Shown: positions 17,778 to 26,313, numbered from the stretch's first letter. The stretch: 38,968 bases of DNA from Leptospiraceae bacterium (GCA_025360185.1 JANYCR010000068.1:1-38968), one strand, 5' to 3'. Numbers and translations are program-made. The notes: a model not told the origin generated them from the sequence alone.

Positions 17778-20144
17778 TTAAGCTATCGTTTCCAAGAGCT
17801 GTTTTTTTAATTCATTATCTGGATCAATTAATTCTACAATGCCAAGTAAATAATCAGCACGCTTTTTATTTCCCAATAATGCGTAGGATTCCGCTAGGTT
17901 GATTAGATTTTTTACATGCCCTGGCGCACGAAGATGAACGCGTTCTCCATAGTCAACAGCACGGGTAAATTCTCTTGCCTGCTTGTATGCATAAGAAGTT
18001 AAGAATAAAAATTCTGTGTCTGCTGGTTTAGATTTTAAATAAATTTCACATTCTTTAATGGCAATTTTAAAATTTTTAGACTTAATATAAAGTTTCGCAA
18101 GTTCCTTTTTGATAGTCAGATCTTCTGGTTTTATGTTTTGCAAAGTTTCAAAAATCCTTATCGAAAGTAAATAATCTCCATCTCTATACGCCTTCATTGC
18201 TCTTTTTCTTAGGTGCATGAAATCATTTGAAAAATAATTCAAATTGATAAGTGCAGGATTTGTATATGCAATACGCATGAGCGTAAAATCATCTGTTAAC
18301 TCACCATGAGCAAGAATTGATTGTTCTATTCTTTCAAGTTTTCCCCTACCTTCTTCTACTCTCAGCAAGATTTGATTTTCATCTTCATTAATCACTCTAA
18401 CACCATTGAGTGTATGCATTAAAATATCGTCACGTCCATCAGAACCAAGTATAATAATATCATCAACCTCTAATTGGAATACATGAACCTTGAGTCTAAT
18501 ATCGGATTGCTCCACACCAATTTTCCGTAAGTAGATATCATCATCTATAAATTGAGCCTTCCCATTGCGGTAGAGGATAACAAAAGGATGCTCCGTATTT
18601 ATAAAATACATTACACCTGTTTCCTCCGAAATAAGTCCGATAACGCAGGAAATTAGCATGGAGCCATCGAAGGAAATAAAAACATTTTGTAATTCCTGGT
18701 AACAGTCTTTTAACCAGCGTTCCGGATATTTATTTTGCAAAGATGGAATTTCAAGTGTGTTTTGTATAATGGACTTAAATACAGTTCCCATCACGAGTGC
18801 TCCTCCTGCACCCTGTAAAGATTTACCCATTGCATCTGCATTCATAAATACAGTATATTTATTTTCCTGAAGATAAATATGATTAACCGCACATAAATCT
18901 CCACCTATTTCTGAATGTTTATTTCTAAAATGAAAATTCTTTTTTTGTCGCACCAAGGATTCAATCGTAACATTTTCACTTTTTATATTTCCATTTGAAA
19001 GTGGTCTAAGAAGTAGCGAAGTCAAAAAGTAATCACCGTCCTGATGAATTTTTAATTGATTCACTTCTGTTAGAGTAGTTTGTAGTTCTTGCGTTTTTTG
19101 ATTTACTTTTTCTTCCAAATCATTTTGGTAGGAAAATAAATCTGATTTCATTTTAACAAATACATTACTCATTTGTCCAATTTCATCTTTTCGTTTCAAA
19201 TCTAAAATTTCTTTTTCATCATGGTCAATATTTGCCATTGCTAAATTTAAAGCTTTAACCGCGCGGATGATATCATTTGAAAATAAAAAAGATAAGACAA
19301 ATACGATTGAAATTAAGATTGCAGTGGCTATAGAGAAATACATCCAAATTTTTTTAGTAACCGAATGTAGTTCTGTTTCATTAATTAAAAACAAAAATTC
19401 TAGATTTAGATCTGTAAGTCCTTTGTTCTGATAAGGAATTTTTACAATGTAATGATATTCTTCTTGAAATTTTAATCTTTGTTTAGAAGTTATTTCGTCT
19501 ATTCCTGAAAATTGTTTTACAAAGTTTTTTATTAGCTCACTACTAGATGCTTGCATTTTTTTCTTTTCAAATACAGCCATATGAGTATTATCCCCTCCTA
19601 CAATATCAGAGGTAAATTCATCGTCTACTTTTTGACCGACCATAATAGTGCCATTGCCAAGCGGAGCAGTCATTCTAAACCCAAGCCCGCTATGACCCGA
19701 TTCTAAAGTGGAAGTCACTTCACCTTTTAAAGCAGATTGAATGATTTTTTGTCCACTTTTATCATCCCCAAAATCAGCAGGTCTATGAAAACGAAAATAC
19801 ACTTTACCATTATTGTCCCCAATTTCGAAGATACTCAGAGAATTAGCTTTCATAATATCCAGGAAATAATCTAAATTTGCCGTTAGTATGGCTCGATTTT
19901 GTAAACCGGCATAGATTAGATTTGTAGTTTTAGAATTTGACGTGATAGAATTTAAAAGTAGTTTTAATTTTTCTTCTTTAAAAGCTAGTTCGCGTTGAAA
20001 CTGATTTGCCTGTTCCATTGCGCGTTTATCCTGCGGTTCATTTTTAACTCTTTCAACAAGAATTACAAAAACACTAGTAAGCACAAGTGTGAGCATAATC
20101 TGGCTTAAACCCAATATTAAAAAAAGTTTTGTTCTAAAGTTCAT
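17778..20144 (-). CDS. Cache-HAMP-SpoIIE phosphatase with C-terminal TPRs
   Basis: A 788-residue membrane sensor. An N-terminal helix (LFLILGLSQIMLTLVLTSVF) leads into an extracytoplasmic Cache-like domain with SIFEIGDNNGKVYFRFHRP and GLGFRMTAPLGNGTIMVG. A second helix (YFSIATAILISIVFVLSFLF), a HAMP region and a short coiled coil follow. The PP2C/SpoIIE domain shows EIGGDLCAV, NADAMGKSLQGAGGAL, GSDGRDD and LTDDFTLM. The last ~150 residues are TPR-like. The ATG at 20144 (MNFRTKLF) is chosen because it begins directly before the first helix; an upstream TTG would add 17 residues unlikely to be translated. It would dephosphorylate a STAS protein in response to an external ligand. It is divergent from the PAS-domain gene. 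Confidence 0.87.
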   Translation of the reverse strand: MNFRTKLFLILGLSQIMLTLVLTSVFVILVERVKNEPQDKRAMEQANQFQRELAFKEEKLKLLLNSITSNSKTTNLIYAGLQNRAILTANLDYFLDIMKANSLSIFEIGDNNGKVYFRFHRPADFGDDKSGQKIIQSALKGEVTSTLESGHSGLGFRMTAPLGNGTIMVGQKVDDEFTSDIVGGDNTHMAVFEKKKMQASSSELIKNFVKQFSGIDEITSKQRLKFQEEYHYIVKIPYQNKGLTDLNLEFLFLINETELHSVTKKIWMYFSIATAILISIVFVLSFLFSNDIIRAVKALNLAMANIDHDEKEILDLKRKDEIGQMSNVFVKMKSDLFSYQNDLEEKVNQKTQELQTTLTEVNQLKIHQDGDYFLTSLLLRPLSNGNIKSENVTIESLVRQKKNFHFRNKHSEIGGDLCAVNHIYLQENKYTVFMNADAMGKSLQGAGGALVMGTVFKSIIQNTLEIPSLQNKYPERWLKDCYQELQNVFISFDGSMLISCVIGLISEETGVMYFINTEHPFVILYRNGKAQFIDDDIYLRKIGVEQSDIRLKVHVFQLEVDDIIILGSDGRDDILMHTLNGVRVINEDENQILLRVEEGRGKLERIEQSILAHGELTDDFTLMRIAYTNPALINLNYFSNDFMHLRKRAMKAYRDGDYLLSIRIFETLQNIKPEDLTIKKELAKLYIKSKNFKIAIKECEIYLKSKPADTEFLFLTSYAYKQAREFTRAVDYGERVHLRAPGHVKNLINLAESYALLGNKKRADYLLGIVELIDPDNELKKQLLETIA

Positions 20145-20297
20145 ATAGATATAGAATATAGAATTTACTACAATATGGTTACACCTGCTTGGCAATTTGA
20201 TAAATTGATTTTAATATTTCTTTACACTGTTGTCATATAAAAGTAACACTCCAAATCCATACTGCTCTTAGTCATACATGGAACAAAGGAAGTATTT

Positions 20298-20702
20298 ATG
20301 AATTTAGAAATGAAAGACGAATTAGAATTAACCACTACAAAAAAAAATATAGAAAAGGAAGATGAAATTTCCGAAATAATCAAACTATTCCAATTTAGCA
20401 ACTTGAGCCTTATCATATCAAACTCGAGCGGAGAAATTGTATTTGGAAGTAATGCATTCTGCAATTTATCAGGATTTTCCGTCAAAGAATTGGTAAGAGA
20501 AAATTTAGAAAAAGTATTAAATAAAAAATTTAATGACGCAGAAATTTCTGAAATAGAAAAAGAAGCTGAATGTTTTAGTGCAATGAGAATTTTGCAAACC
20601 AAGAATAGAAAAGGAATTCGCGTTAATACCTATAATACCCTGTTACGAGAATTTTTAAATATCTATATAGTAAGTATTGTTATCCCGTCTCCTATTATGT
20701 GA
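20298..20702 (+). CDS. Small PAS-domain protein
   Basis: A 134-residue protein with one PAS-like domain (about residues 30-125): SNLSLIISNSSGEIVFGSNA, then NLSGFSVKELVREN, the usual N-x-x-F/G-Y-s-x-x-E-L motif, and a final strand IYIVSIVIP. No output domain is attached, so it would act by binding a partner or a ligand. The N-terminus is charged (KKNIEKEDEISEIIK). AAGGAAG lies about 7 nt before the ATG. It is divergent from the SpoIIE sensor gene, with about 150 nt between them, and followed by the acyltransferase gene 63 nt downstream. The role is unknown; a link to the adjacent phosphatase is only inferred from position. Confidence 0.65.
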   Translation: MNLEMKDELELTTTKKNIEKEDEISEIIKLFQFSNLSLIISNSSGEIVFGSNAFCNLSGFSVKELVRENLEKVLNKKFNDAEISEIEKEAECFSAMRILQTKNRKGIRVNTYNTLLREFLNIYIVSIVIPSPIM

Positions 20703-20765
20703 AGTCATCTTAAGAATTTTCAATTTTATGATTGCAAAAAAATAAATAGTATATATGTTCACCCT

Positions 20766-21863
20766 GTGCAGCATTCTACTCCAGCAACTTTTCTTTACAG
20801 TTTTTTAATTCGAATCGTTTCTTACACTACAAAACTAATGTTTCACTCAGTTCATTGTTATTTTAAAACTGAGAATTCTAGTTTAAATGTTCCACATCCT
20901 ACGATCTTACTCGCCAACCATGTATCAGAACAAGACATAGTTGCACTCTCGCATGTCTATCCAAACATTCCCGATAAAACTAAATTCTGCTTTGCAATGA
21001 GACAGGATATTATAGAGCCTGATTTTCTCACAAAAGAATTTGAACCAAAGGGGCTAATTAGATTTATCCTCTGGCTGATTGACAAATCCCAAATCGTCAA
21101 AGTTTTACTTTTATATATAGGTGGAATCGGGGTCAAGCGTGCCTTCAGAGACGATGCAAGAAAATTACTCAAACAAGGTGAGCTTCGCGACTTAGTAGAT
21201 TCACAGTGGGATAAATTAGCCGATGGAGTTTTAAAAGGTAAAAATCTTTTTTTATTTCCTGAAGGAAAATTTTCTGAATCAGGAAATTTGGATTCAATTA
21301 AACGGGGAACATTTCTAATCTTTAAGAGAATTCCAAACGTCGCCTATAACTACGTTAATTTTACTTATGATTTTATTTCGGAAGACAAGCCTGTGCTCCA
21401 TATTGGACACGGGGAAATTTCCCATTTTCCGCAAGAGGCGGACGAGCATATTTTAGCAAATGATATCAAGGCAAAACTTGGGAATAATTATGTTTTGACC
21501 CAGGGAAATATTTTTTCTTACTTTTTATTCCGAGATGATTTAAAAAATGGAATTTCTGAGCAAGACCTCACGCAAAAATTAGAAAGCTTTATGGAAAAAG
21601 TTAAATCTGGTAAAAAGCATTTTATCGCAAAAGACTTATTATCCGAACAACTATCTTCTTTATTTAAGCAATTCGTCTCGAAAGCAATCAAGTCAGGCTT
21701 TGCTAAAAAGAATGACAGTGGAATTATACAGGCTACAGACAAGTTGGCGCTCACCAATTTTCGCAATGGAAAAGATATGCGTCGAAGAAATACTTATCTG
21801 TATCATTATAATCAACTAAAATATTACTTTGAAGAGTTTGATACGCTTTATTCGGAAGTGTAG
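20766..21863 (+). CDS. PlsC-type 1-acyl-glycerol-phosphate acyltransferase-like protein
   Basis: A 365-residue membrane-associated acyltransferase. It has the H-x4-D catalytic motif (NHVSEQD, His52 and Asp57) and the glycerophosphate-binding FPEGKFSESG (Glu166), where the usual FPEGTRS is altered. The spacing between motifs (109 residues) is longer than in classical PlsC because of an insert around residues 75-140. It probably acylates a lysophospholipid or another lipid acceptor at the inner membrane. The start is a GTG with no clear ribosome site; an internal ATG near residue 25 (MFHSVHC) is possible. The stop codon lies at the left foot of a repeat hairpin (21860-21897). Confidence 0.78.
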   Translation: MQHSTPATFLYSFLIRIVSYTTKLMFHSVHCYFKTENSSLNVPHPTILLANHVSEQDIVALSHVYPNIPDKTKFCFAMRQDIIEPDFLTKEFEPKGLIRFILWLIDKSQIVKVLLLYIGGIGVKRAFRDDARKLLKQGELRDLVDSQWDKLADGVLKGKNLFLFPEGKFSESGNLDSIKRGTFLIFKRIPNVAYNYVNFTYDFISEDKPVLHIGHGEISHFPQEADEHILANDIKAKLGNNYVLTQGNIFSYFLFRDDLKNGISEQDLTQKLESFMEKVKSGKKHFIAKDLLSEQLSSLFKQFVSKAIKSGFAKKNDSGIIQATDKLALTNFRNGKDMRRRNTYLYHYNQLKYYFEEFDTLYSEV

Positions 21864-21897
21864 AGACACGCTTATGCTGTCTCAGACCTGTCTCTAC
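21860..21897. repeat. Inverted repeat, left copy of a 19-bp direct repeat pair
   Basis: GTAGAGACA (21860-21868) pairs with TGTCTCTAC (21889-21897) around a 20-nt loop. Bases 21879-21897 (gtctcagacctgtctctac) recur exactly at 22635-22653. The two copies flank the toxin-antitoxin pair. It may also end transcription of the acyltransferase gene, although no T-run follows. Confidence 0.7.
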
Positions 21898-21955
21898 GAG
21901 GGGATAATTATCATAAGCCGCAAAAATACTCATTTTTCAAAAAAATAATTTTCCT

Positions 21956-22276
21956 TTATTCAAATAACTTAATTCTTTTTTTCCAAATCTCTGTATTCCT
22001 ACTTGTATGGAATACACCTACTGCTTCTACTTCTTTTTCCATTTCCGAAATTTTAAAGAAGATAGCATATTGAAACGTATTCATGAATGCTTGGTGGAAT
22101 TCATTGTATACTTTTGTATAAATATTCGGATGAGTAGATAAAAAATTTAAAGTCTCTTCGAAGGATAAGAGAAATTCGTCGCTTAATCCTAGTCGAACTG
22201 TTTCATAATATTGGATAATTTCTAAGACATCTCTTTGTGCTGGAAGTGATATAATTACTTCATAGGAATTTCCCAT
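21956..22276 (-). CDS. ParE/RelE-family toxin
   Basis: A 106-residue protein of the ParE/RelE toxin fold. Visible blocks are YEVIISLPAQRDVLEIIQYY, the middle helix LGLSDEFLLSFEETLNFLSTHP, and the C-terminal strand pattern AIFFKISEMEKEVEAVGVFH with TSRNTEIWKKR. ParE members poison DNA gyrase and RelE members cleave mRNA on the ribosome; the sequence alone does not decide which. Its start overlaps the upstream small gene by 17 nt, the usual antitoxin-then-toxin order. Length is typical. The pair sits between two copies of a 19-bp repeat, so it may have arrived as a unit (inference). Confidence 0.82.
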   Translation of the reverse strand: MGNSYEVIISLPAQRDVLEIIQYYETVRLGLSDEFLLSFEETLNFLSTHPNIYTKVYNEFHQAFMNTFQYAIFFKISEMEKEVEAVGVFHTSRNTEIWKKRIKLFE

Positions 22277-22502
22277 TTAACTTTAATTCCTTCTTAAATT
22301 CAGACCATAGCTTTGCTTTGTCTTTATTACGCAGATGTTCTTCCCACCTTGCGTCTAACATCATTTTTCCCTTGTCAGAGAGTTCTTCTAGGTCAGAATC
22401 TACTTCAACATAACGGAGATATAAGAAATCAATGTATTCTTGTAAATGCTTCTGAAGAAAATCGGGCAGCTTGTCAATTTTTTGAATTGTTAGGGATTCC
22501 AT
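22260..22502 (-). CDS. Antitoxin of the ParE/RelE pair (DUF2281 / addiction-module-component like)
   Basis: An 80-residue protein starting MESLTIQKIDKLPDFLQKHL, followed by YIDFLYLR. This is the LP-x-x-L-x-x-E-v-x-x-Y/F-I-x-x-L pattern of DUF2281-like antitoxins. The C-terminal half (DARWEEHLRNKDKAKLWSEF) is charged and helical, as expected for the part that wraps the toxin. It lacks a recognisable separate DNA-binding domain beyond the N-terminal helices. It precedes the toxin on the same strand and overlaps it by 17 nt, which supports co-translation. It is probably an unstable neutraliser and autoregulator, by analogy with the family. Confidence 0.75.
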   Translation of the reverse strand: MESLTIQKIDKLPDFLQKHLQEYIDFLYLRYVEVDSDLEELSDKGKMMLDARWEEHLRNKDKAKLWSEFKKELKLNGKFL

Positions 22503-22629
22503 AAAATAATCCTAAAATGAAATCAGAAGCTGTCAATAGAATTTTTCATTTTCTTTCTAGCGCAATCAACTCGCTAACCCTATTTGCATCTCACTTAATT
22601 TCCTCTCTCCCCAAAACTTTATAATATAA

Positions 22630-22653
22630 GACAGGTCTCAGACCTGTCTCTAC
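22630..22653. repeat. Palindrome, right copy of the 19-bp direct repeat; possible rluF terminator
   Basis: GACAGGTCT-C-AGACCTGTC (22630-22648) is a perfect 9-bp dyad with a single centre base. Bases 22635-22653 repeat 21879-21897 exactly. It lies just past the rluF stop on the minus strand, where the stem is followed by TTATAT, so it could also serve as that gene's terminator. Confidence 0.7.
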
Positions 22654-22674
22654 AAATTTCCCCTATAGCCCGGT

Positions 22675-23619
22675 CTATCTCTTTCGATTCTTCCCGCGTC
22701 TACTTGCTGTTGGGCGCTCTGTTGTATTGCGTGGATCATTTCTTTTTGGTTTAGTGGAACGATTTTTAGAATTTGCATATTTATTTTCTATGGATAGAAC
22801 ATGCCTTGATGGAGAGGGTTTGCCCTTACCCGCAGGTTTTTCTACTTGAGGAGCTTGCGATTTATGCCTCTTACTTCGTCTAGAATTTGTCGGAGCAGAG
22901 GAAGAATTTTCAATTAGTTTAGAAATCCCTTCCATTTCCTGCTGGGTAAGTTCTCTCCAATCTCCTTCGGGGATTCCCTTAAGGCTAATATTCATTATGC
23001 GAGTTCGTTCGAGTTTCGTAACCTGGTATCCAAAGTATTCACACATCCGGCGTATTTGCCGATTAAGCCCTTGGATTAGAATTATTCGAAAGATAAAAGG
23101 AGTTTCTTTTTTGATAAAACATTTTTTAGTAACTTCGCCTAGAATAGGAACACCATTTCCCATTCCATCAATAAATTGGTCTGTGAGCGGCTTATTAACA
23201 GTAACCAGGTATTCTTTTTCGTGCTTGTTTCCAGCGCGTAGAATTTTATTTACAATGTCCCCGTTGTTTGTAAGAAAAATTAATCCCTGCGAATCTTTGT
23301 CCAAGCGACCAATCGGAAATATCCGCTCGCTATGCTTGACATGCTCTAGAATATTTTCCTTTGTGCTTCCCTCTGTCGTACTCACTACCCCGACCGGTTT
23401 ATTGTAAGCGAGGATAATAGATGTATCCCTCTTTTTAGGTTCAATCACGAAACCATTTACAATGACTCTATCCTTCGAAAAAACTTGGTCGCCAATCCTA
23501 GCTCGTTTCCCATTAATAAATACATGCCCGCCTTCAATATACTCGTCCGCTTCTCTCCTAGAACAGATTCCGCTCTCGCTAATGTATTTATTTAATCGAA
23601 TAGAATTTTTCTCAAACAT
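22675..23619 (-). CDS. rluF: 23S rRNA pseudouridine synthase, RluF type
   Basis: A 314-residue enzyme that converts a uridine of 23S rRNA (U2604 in E. coli numbering) to pseudouridine. An S4 RNA-binding domain comes first ([20 protein letters not shown], residues 16-50). The catalytic domain carries the aspartate in [13 protein letters not shown] (Asp107), and later [18 protein letters not shown] and KLERTRIMN. Against E. coli RluF as I remember it, agreement is unusually high, even into the linker (SKLIENSSS), which favours RluF over RluB or RluE. The C-terminal 60 residues are a basic, disordered tail, also usual for RluF. It is divergent from the SDR gene with 150 nt between them. Confidence 0.9.
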   Translation of the reverse strand: MFEKNSIRLNKYISESGICSRREADEYIEGGHVFINGKRARIGDQVFSKDRVIVNGFVIEPKKRDTSIILAYNKPVGVVSTTEGSTKENILEHVKHSERIFPIGRLDKDSQGLIFLTNNGDIVNKILRAGNKHEKEYLVTVNKPLTDQFIDGMGNGVPILGEVTKKCFIKKETPFIFRIILIQGLNRQIRRMCEYFGYQVTKLERTRIMNISLKGIPEGDWRELTQQEMEGISKLIENSSSAPTNSRRSKRHKSQAPQVEKPAGKGKPSPSRHVLSIENKYANSKNRSTKPKRNDPRNTTERPTASRRGKNRKR

Positions 23620-23678
23620 AACAGCCTCAATGAACTAGAATTTATCCTGTGGAGTTTTCTTCAACGAAAGTATTTTTT

Positions 23679-23702
23679 GAAAGTTTTCACTTTCTTGAAA
23701 GT
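23679..23702. promoter_or_regulatory. Operator candidate: three alternating GAAAGT half-sites
   Basis: GAAAGT-tttc-ACTTTC-tt-GAAAGT forms two overlapping palindromes, 23679-23694 and 23689-23702. TTGAAAGT is also repeated directly 18 bp apart (23677 and 23695). It lies immediately upstream of the promoter candidate of the SDR gene, in the divergent rluF/SDR gap. A repressor site is likely, but no regulator gene is adjacent. Confidence 0.5.
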
Positions 23703-23709
23703 AAAACTA

Positions 23710-23740
23710 TTGACTTGTCTTAGTAATTTAAGCGTAATAG
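23710..23740 (+). promoter_or_regulatory. Promoter candidate for the SDR / GNAT-nitrilase operon
   Basis: TTGACT (23710-23715) resembles a -35 box and TAATAG (23735-23740) a -10 box. The 19-bp spacing is longer than ideal. It lies 30 bp before the chosen ATG and directly after the palindromic GAAAGT sites. Confidence 0.35.
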
Positions 23741-23769
23741 ATTTAGAATATTTTTACGAAGAGGTTAGG

Positions 23770-24552
23770 ATGAGTTTTTTAAGAGATAGAATCATATTGA
23801 TAACAGGAGCTACCGGTGGACTCGGGAAAGAAATGGTAAAACAGTTTCTTGCCGAGGGAAGTAAATTAATCCTGACAGATTTAAACCAGGCTACACTTAC
23901 GGAATTAGAAGACAAAGTGGGAAAGAAAGACCAGGTTCTATTTTCTTTCGTGAGTGATCTTTCGACTGCTGAAGGTTGCAAAAATGTATACGATACAGTC
24001 AAAGTGAAAAATATAGAAATAGATATTCTAGTGAATAACGCCGGCATTGCGAGTATCGGACCATTCTTAACCACACCTGAAGCTGAATGGGAGAGGCAAT
24101 ATGCGGTTAACCTCTTAGCTCCCATTAGGCTAACAAAACTTTTCCTCACAGATATGAGTAAGCGAAATTCCGGACACCTAGTAAATATAGCCTCTGTTGC
24201 TTCTTTCGTTTCATCCCCCGGACTTGCTACCTATTCTTCTACCAAACATGGACTTCGAGCTTTCGGAGAAGCACTGAGCGAGGAGCTAACGGCTACAAAA
24301 GTTAGGGTTACGAATCTTTATCCGTTCTTTACGAAAACTCCTATGATGCAATCTCCTCAGTATGGATTGAAGGATAAAAAAGAAATTCCAGAATTTCTAA
24401 TGTCAACTCCGCAAGATGTAATTCGTGAATTAATTTACGGAATCAAGCGGGACGAGCTCCATGTTATCCCCGGCGTGATGGCAAAGGCAACTGAGTTTCT
24501 GAAACGCGTTGCACCGGATCAAATGAGTTTCTTTTTCGAATTTTTAAAATAG
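23770..24552 (+). CDS. Short-chain dehydrogenase/reductase
   Basis: A 260-residue classical SDR, an NAD(P)-dependent oxidoreductase. The cofactor loop is TGATGGLG (residues 12-19), followed by NNAGI and the catalytic Ser...Tyr-x3-Lys with Tyr155 and Lys159 (ATYSSTKHG). The ATG at 23770 (MSFLRDR) is chosen over an upstream in-frame ATG at 23677: GAGG lies 5 nt before it, the fold begins there, and the upstream stretch contains the operator and promoter candidates. The stop abuts the next gene (24559). The NPYFTKTP-like segment LYPFFTKTPMM and the C-terminal family resemble SDRs acting on lipid-like substrates, but the substrate is not identifiable. Confidence 0.85.
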   Translation: MSFLRDRIILITGATGGLGKEMVKQFLAEGSKLILTDLNQATLTELEDKVGKKDQVLFSFVSDLSTAEGCKNVYDTVKVKNIEIDILVNNAGIASIGPFLTTPEAEWERQYAVNLLAPIRLTKLFLTDMSKRNSGHLVNIASVASFVSSPGLATYSSTKHGLRAFGEALSEELTATKVRVTNLYPFFTKTPMMQSPQYGLKDKKEIPEFLMSTPQDVIRELIYGIKRDELHVIPGVMAKATEFLKRVAPDQMSFFFEFLK

Positions 24553-24558
24553 GTGATT

Positions 24559-26160
24559 ATGGAAAATACAGGAAAGAAAAAAACGAAAAAAAAATCGACT
24601 GACAAAAAGCTTGTTAAGCCTTTAAGCAAAATCAAACCCACAAGTCTTAAATTAAAACTTAGAAACACGCGATCCTCTGACTATGAAAGCATTAAAGAAA
24701 TCATGGATATGGTTTATTCGAATGCAGGTGGAGCTTGGAAAAAAGAAGAATTTCTTTCGCAGTTAGCGCAATTCCCAGAGGGACAGTTTTGCATTGAGGA
24801 TAATGGCAAACTCGTTGCCGCAGTCGTCAGCATGATTGTTAAATATTCTAACTTTGGAGATAAGCATACTTATGACTTGATTACAAGTGAAGGCTATCTT
24901 AAAAACCACGACCCGGATGGTGATACTCTTTATGGTGTAGATATATTTGTAAACCCGGCTTATCAGGGGCTAAGATTGGGTAGACGCTTGTATGATGCAA
25001 GAAAAGAATTGTGCCAAAATTTAAACCTACGCAGAATTATCATCGGTGGAAGAATCCCTGGATATAAAAATCACTTCAATGAAATGTCTCCACAGGAATA
25101 TATTACGAATGTAAAAGACAAAGAGCTTTTCGATCCAGTTTTGAGTTTTCAATTAGCAAATGGATTTCACGTTCGAAAAATCATGACAAATTATTTCCCG
25201 GAGGATAAGGACTCTAAGACGTATGCGACACTTCTAGAGTGGATTAATATTTATTATGAAGAAAAAGAACATCTCATCGGTGGAAAAAAATCTATCGTAA
25301 GAGTTGGAGTTGTACAGTGGCAAATGCGATCAGTCGAATCTTTTGAAGCATTTCTAAAGCAAATAGAATTTTTCGTCGATGCTGTTGCAGGGTATAAGGC
25401 TGATTTTGTGCTGTTTCCAGAATTTTTCAATGTGCCGCTCATGGCAAAATACAATAAGCTAAGTCCATCCGATGCAATTCGCTCCCTAGCGGATTACACA
25501 GAGAAAATCCGCACTGAGATGTTACACTTTGCTGTATCTTATAATATCAATATTATTTCAGGCAGTATGCCTGTATATACGGATGAATGTTTATATAACG
25601 TTTCGTATTTACTGAGACGTGATGGAACCTGGGAAGAGCAGTATAAAATCCATGTTACCCCCGACGAAGAAAACTATTGGGGCGTTCATGGGGGAAGTAA
25701 ACTCAAAATATTTGAAACCGATGTTGGAAAAATTGGAATTTTAATTTGCTTTGATGTGGAGTTTCCCGAGTTGCCTCGTATCCTCGCCGAACAAGAAATG
25801 GATATTCTATTTGTTCCTTTTTCTACCGACACCAAGAACGCATACTTACGTGTTCGCCACTGCGCACAGGCACGTGCAATTGAAAATGAATGCTACGTTG
25901 TGATTTCCGGAAGCGTCGGAAATCTACCCGACGTGGAAAACATGGACATCCAATACGCACAATCGGCAGTATTCACACCTTCTGATTTTTCTTTCTCTCA
26001 CGACGCGATAGCCGCCGAAGCTACGCCTAACACCGAAATGACGCTAGTCGTAGATTTGGATTTAGACCTACTCAAACAATTAAAAACCCAGGGCAGTGTC
26101 CGCAATCTAAAATCCCGCAGACACGACCTCTATAAGATTAATTGGTTCGATAAGTCGTGA
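24559..26160 (+). CDS. GNAT acetyltransferase - carbon-nitrogen hydrolase (nitrilase) fusion
   Basis: A 533-residue bifunctional protein. A basic N-terminal tail (KKKTKKKSTDKK) leads into a GNAT domain, residues about 30-225, with the acetyl-CoA loop PAYQGLRLGRRLYDARK. A nitrilase-superfamily domain follows (about 240-530) with the catalytic triad visible as Glu288 (FPEFF), Lys363 (EQYKIH) and Cys397 (ILICFDVEFPE). This fusion is a known family in many bacteria, often described only as bifunctional GNAT / carbon-nitrogen hydrolase; the substrate is unknown. The ATG is 6 nt past the SDR stop, with AGGTG overlapping that stop; a GTG at 24553 would add two residues. Translational coupling to the SDR is likely. 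Confidence 0.88.
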   Translation: MENTGKKKTKKKSTDKKLVKPLSKIKPTSLKLKLRNTRSSDYESIKEIMDMVYSNAGGAWKKEEFLSQLAQFPEGQFCIEDNGKLVAAVVSMIVKYSNFGDKHTYDLITSEGYLKNHDPDGDTLYGVDIFVNPAYQGLRLGRRLYDARKELCQNLNLRRIIIGGRIPGYKNHFNEMSPQEYITNVKDKELFDPVLSFQLANGFHVRKIMTNYFPEDKDSKTYATLLEWINIYYEEKEHLIGGKKSIVRVGVVQWQMRSVESFEAFLKQIEFFVDAVAGYKADFVLFPEFFNVPLMAKYNKLSPSDAIRSLADYTEKIRTEMLHFAVSYNINIISGSMPVYTDECLYNVSYLLRRDGTWEEQYKIHVTPDEENYWGVHGGSKLKIFETDVGKIGILICFDVEFPELPRILAEQEMDILFVPFSTDTKNAYLRVRHCAQARAIENECYVVISGSVGNLPDVENMDIQYAQSAVFTPSDFSFSHDAIAAEATPNTEMTLVVDLDLDLLKQLKTQGSVRNLKSRRHDLYKINWFDKS

Positions 26161-26224
26161 GGATTTTCAAAGATTACCATGCGAAGGCGTTGGTCGCGAA
26201 TACATGGAGCGAAGGGTGGAATGG

Positions 26225-26299
26225 ACACTGATAAAAGAACGATTAATAATACGATTAAAGATGGTTTTAATTCAAAATTATCGAATCTTTTATCGGTGT
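26225..26299. repeat. Long-loop inverted repeat in a convergent intergenic gap
   Basis: ACACTGATAAAAGA (26225-26238) pairs with TCTTTTATCGGTGT (26286-26299): 14 bp with one G-T wobble and a 47-nt loop. The loop holds ACGATTA twice (26239, 26251). It lies between convergent genes and may be a dispersed repeat or a terminator. The stretch before it (26161-26220) is GC-richer and shows no gene. Confidence 0.55.
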
Positions 26300-26313
26300 T
26301 AATCTTACCTTCC

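Noticed and set aside
20222-20602. 126-residue minus-strand frame opposite the PAS gene
   Set aside because: The plus strand has a PAS-domain protein with a good ribosome site; the minus frame is an antisense shadow without recognisable features.
22997-23407. 136-residue plus-strand frame opposite rluF
   Set aside because: Antisense to a strongly conserved rluF; no independent support.
23677-23769. Upstream ATG extending the SDR by 31 residues
   Set aside because: The extension would cover the operator and promoter candidates, shows no SDR-like sequence, and a better ribosome site precedes the ATG at 23770.
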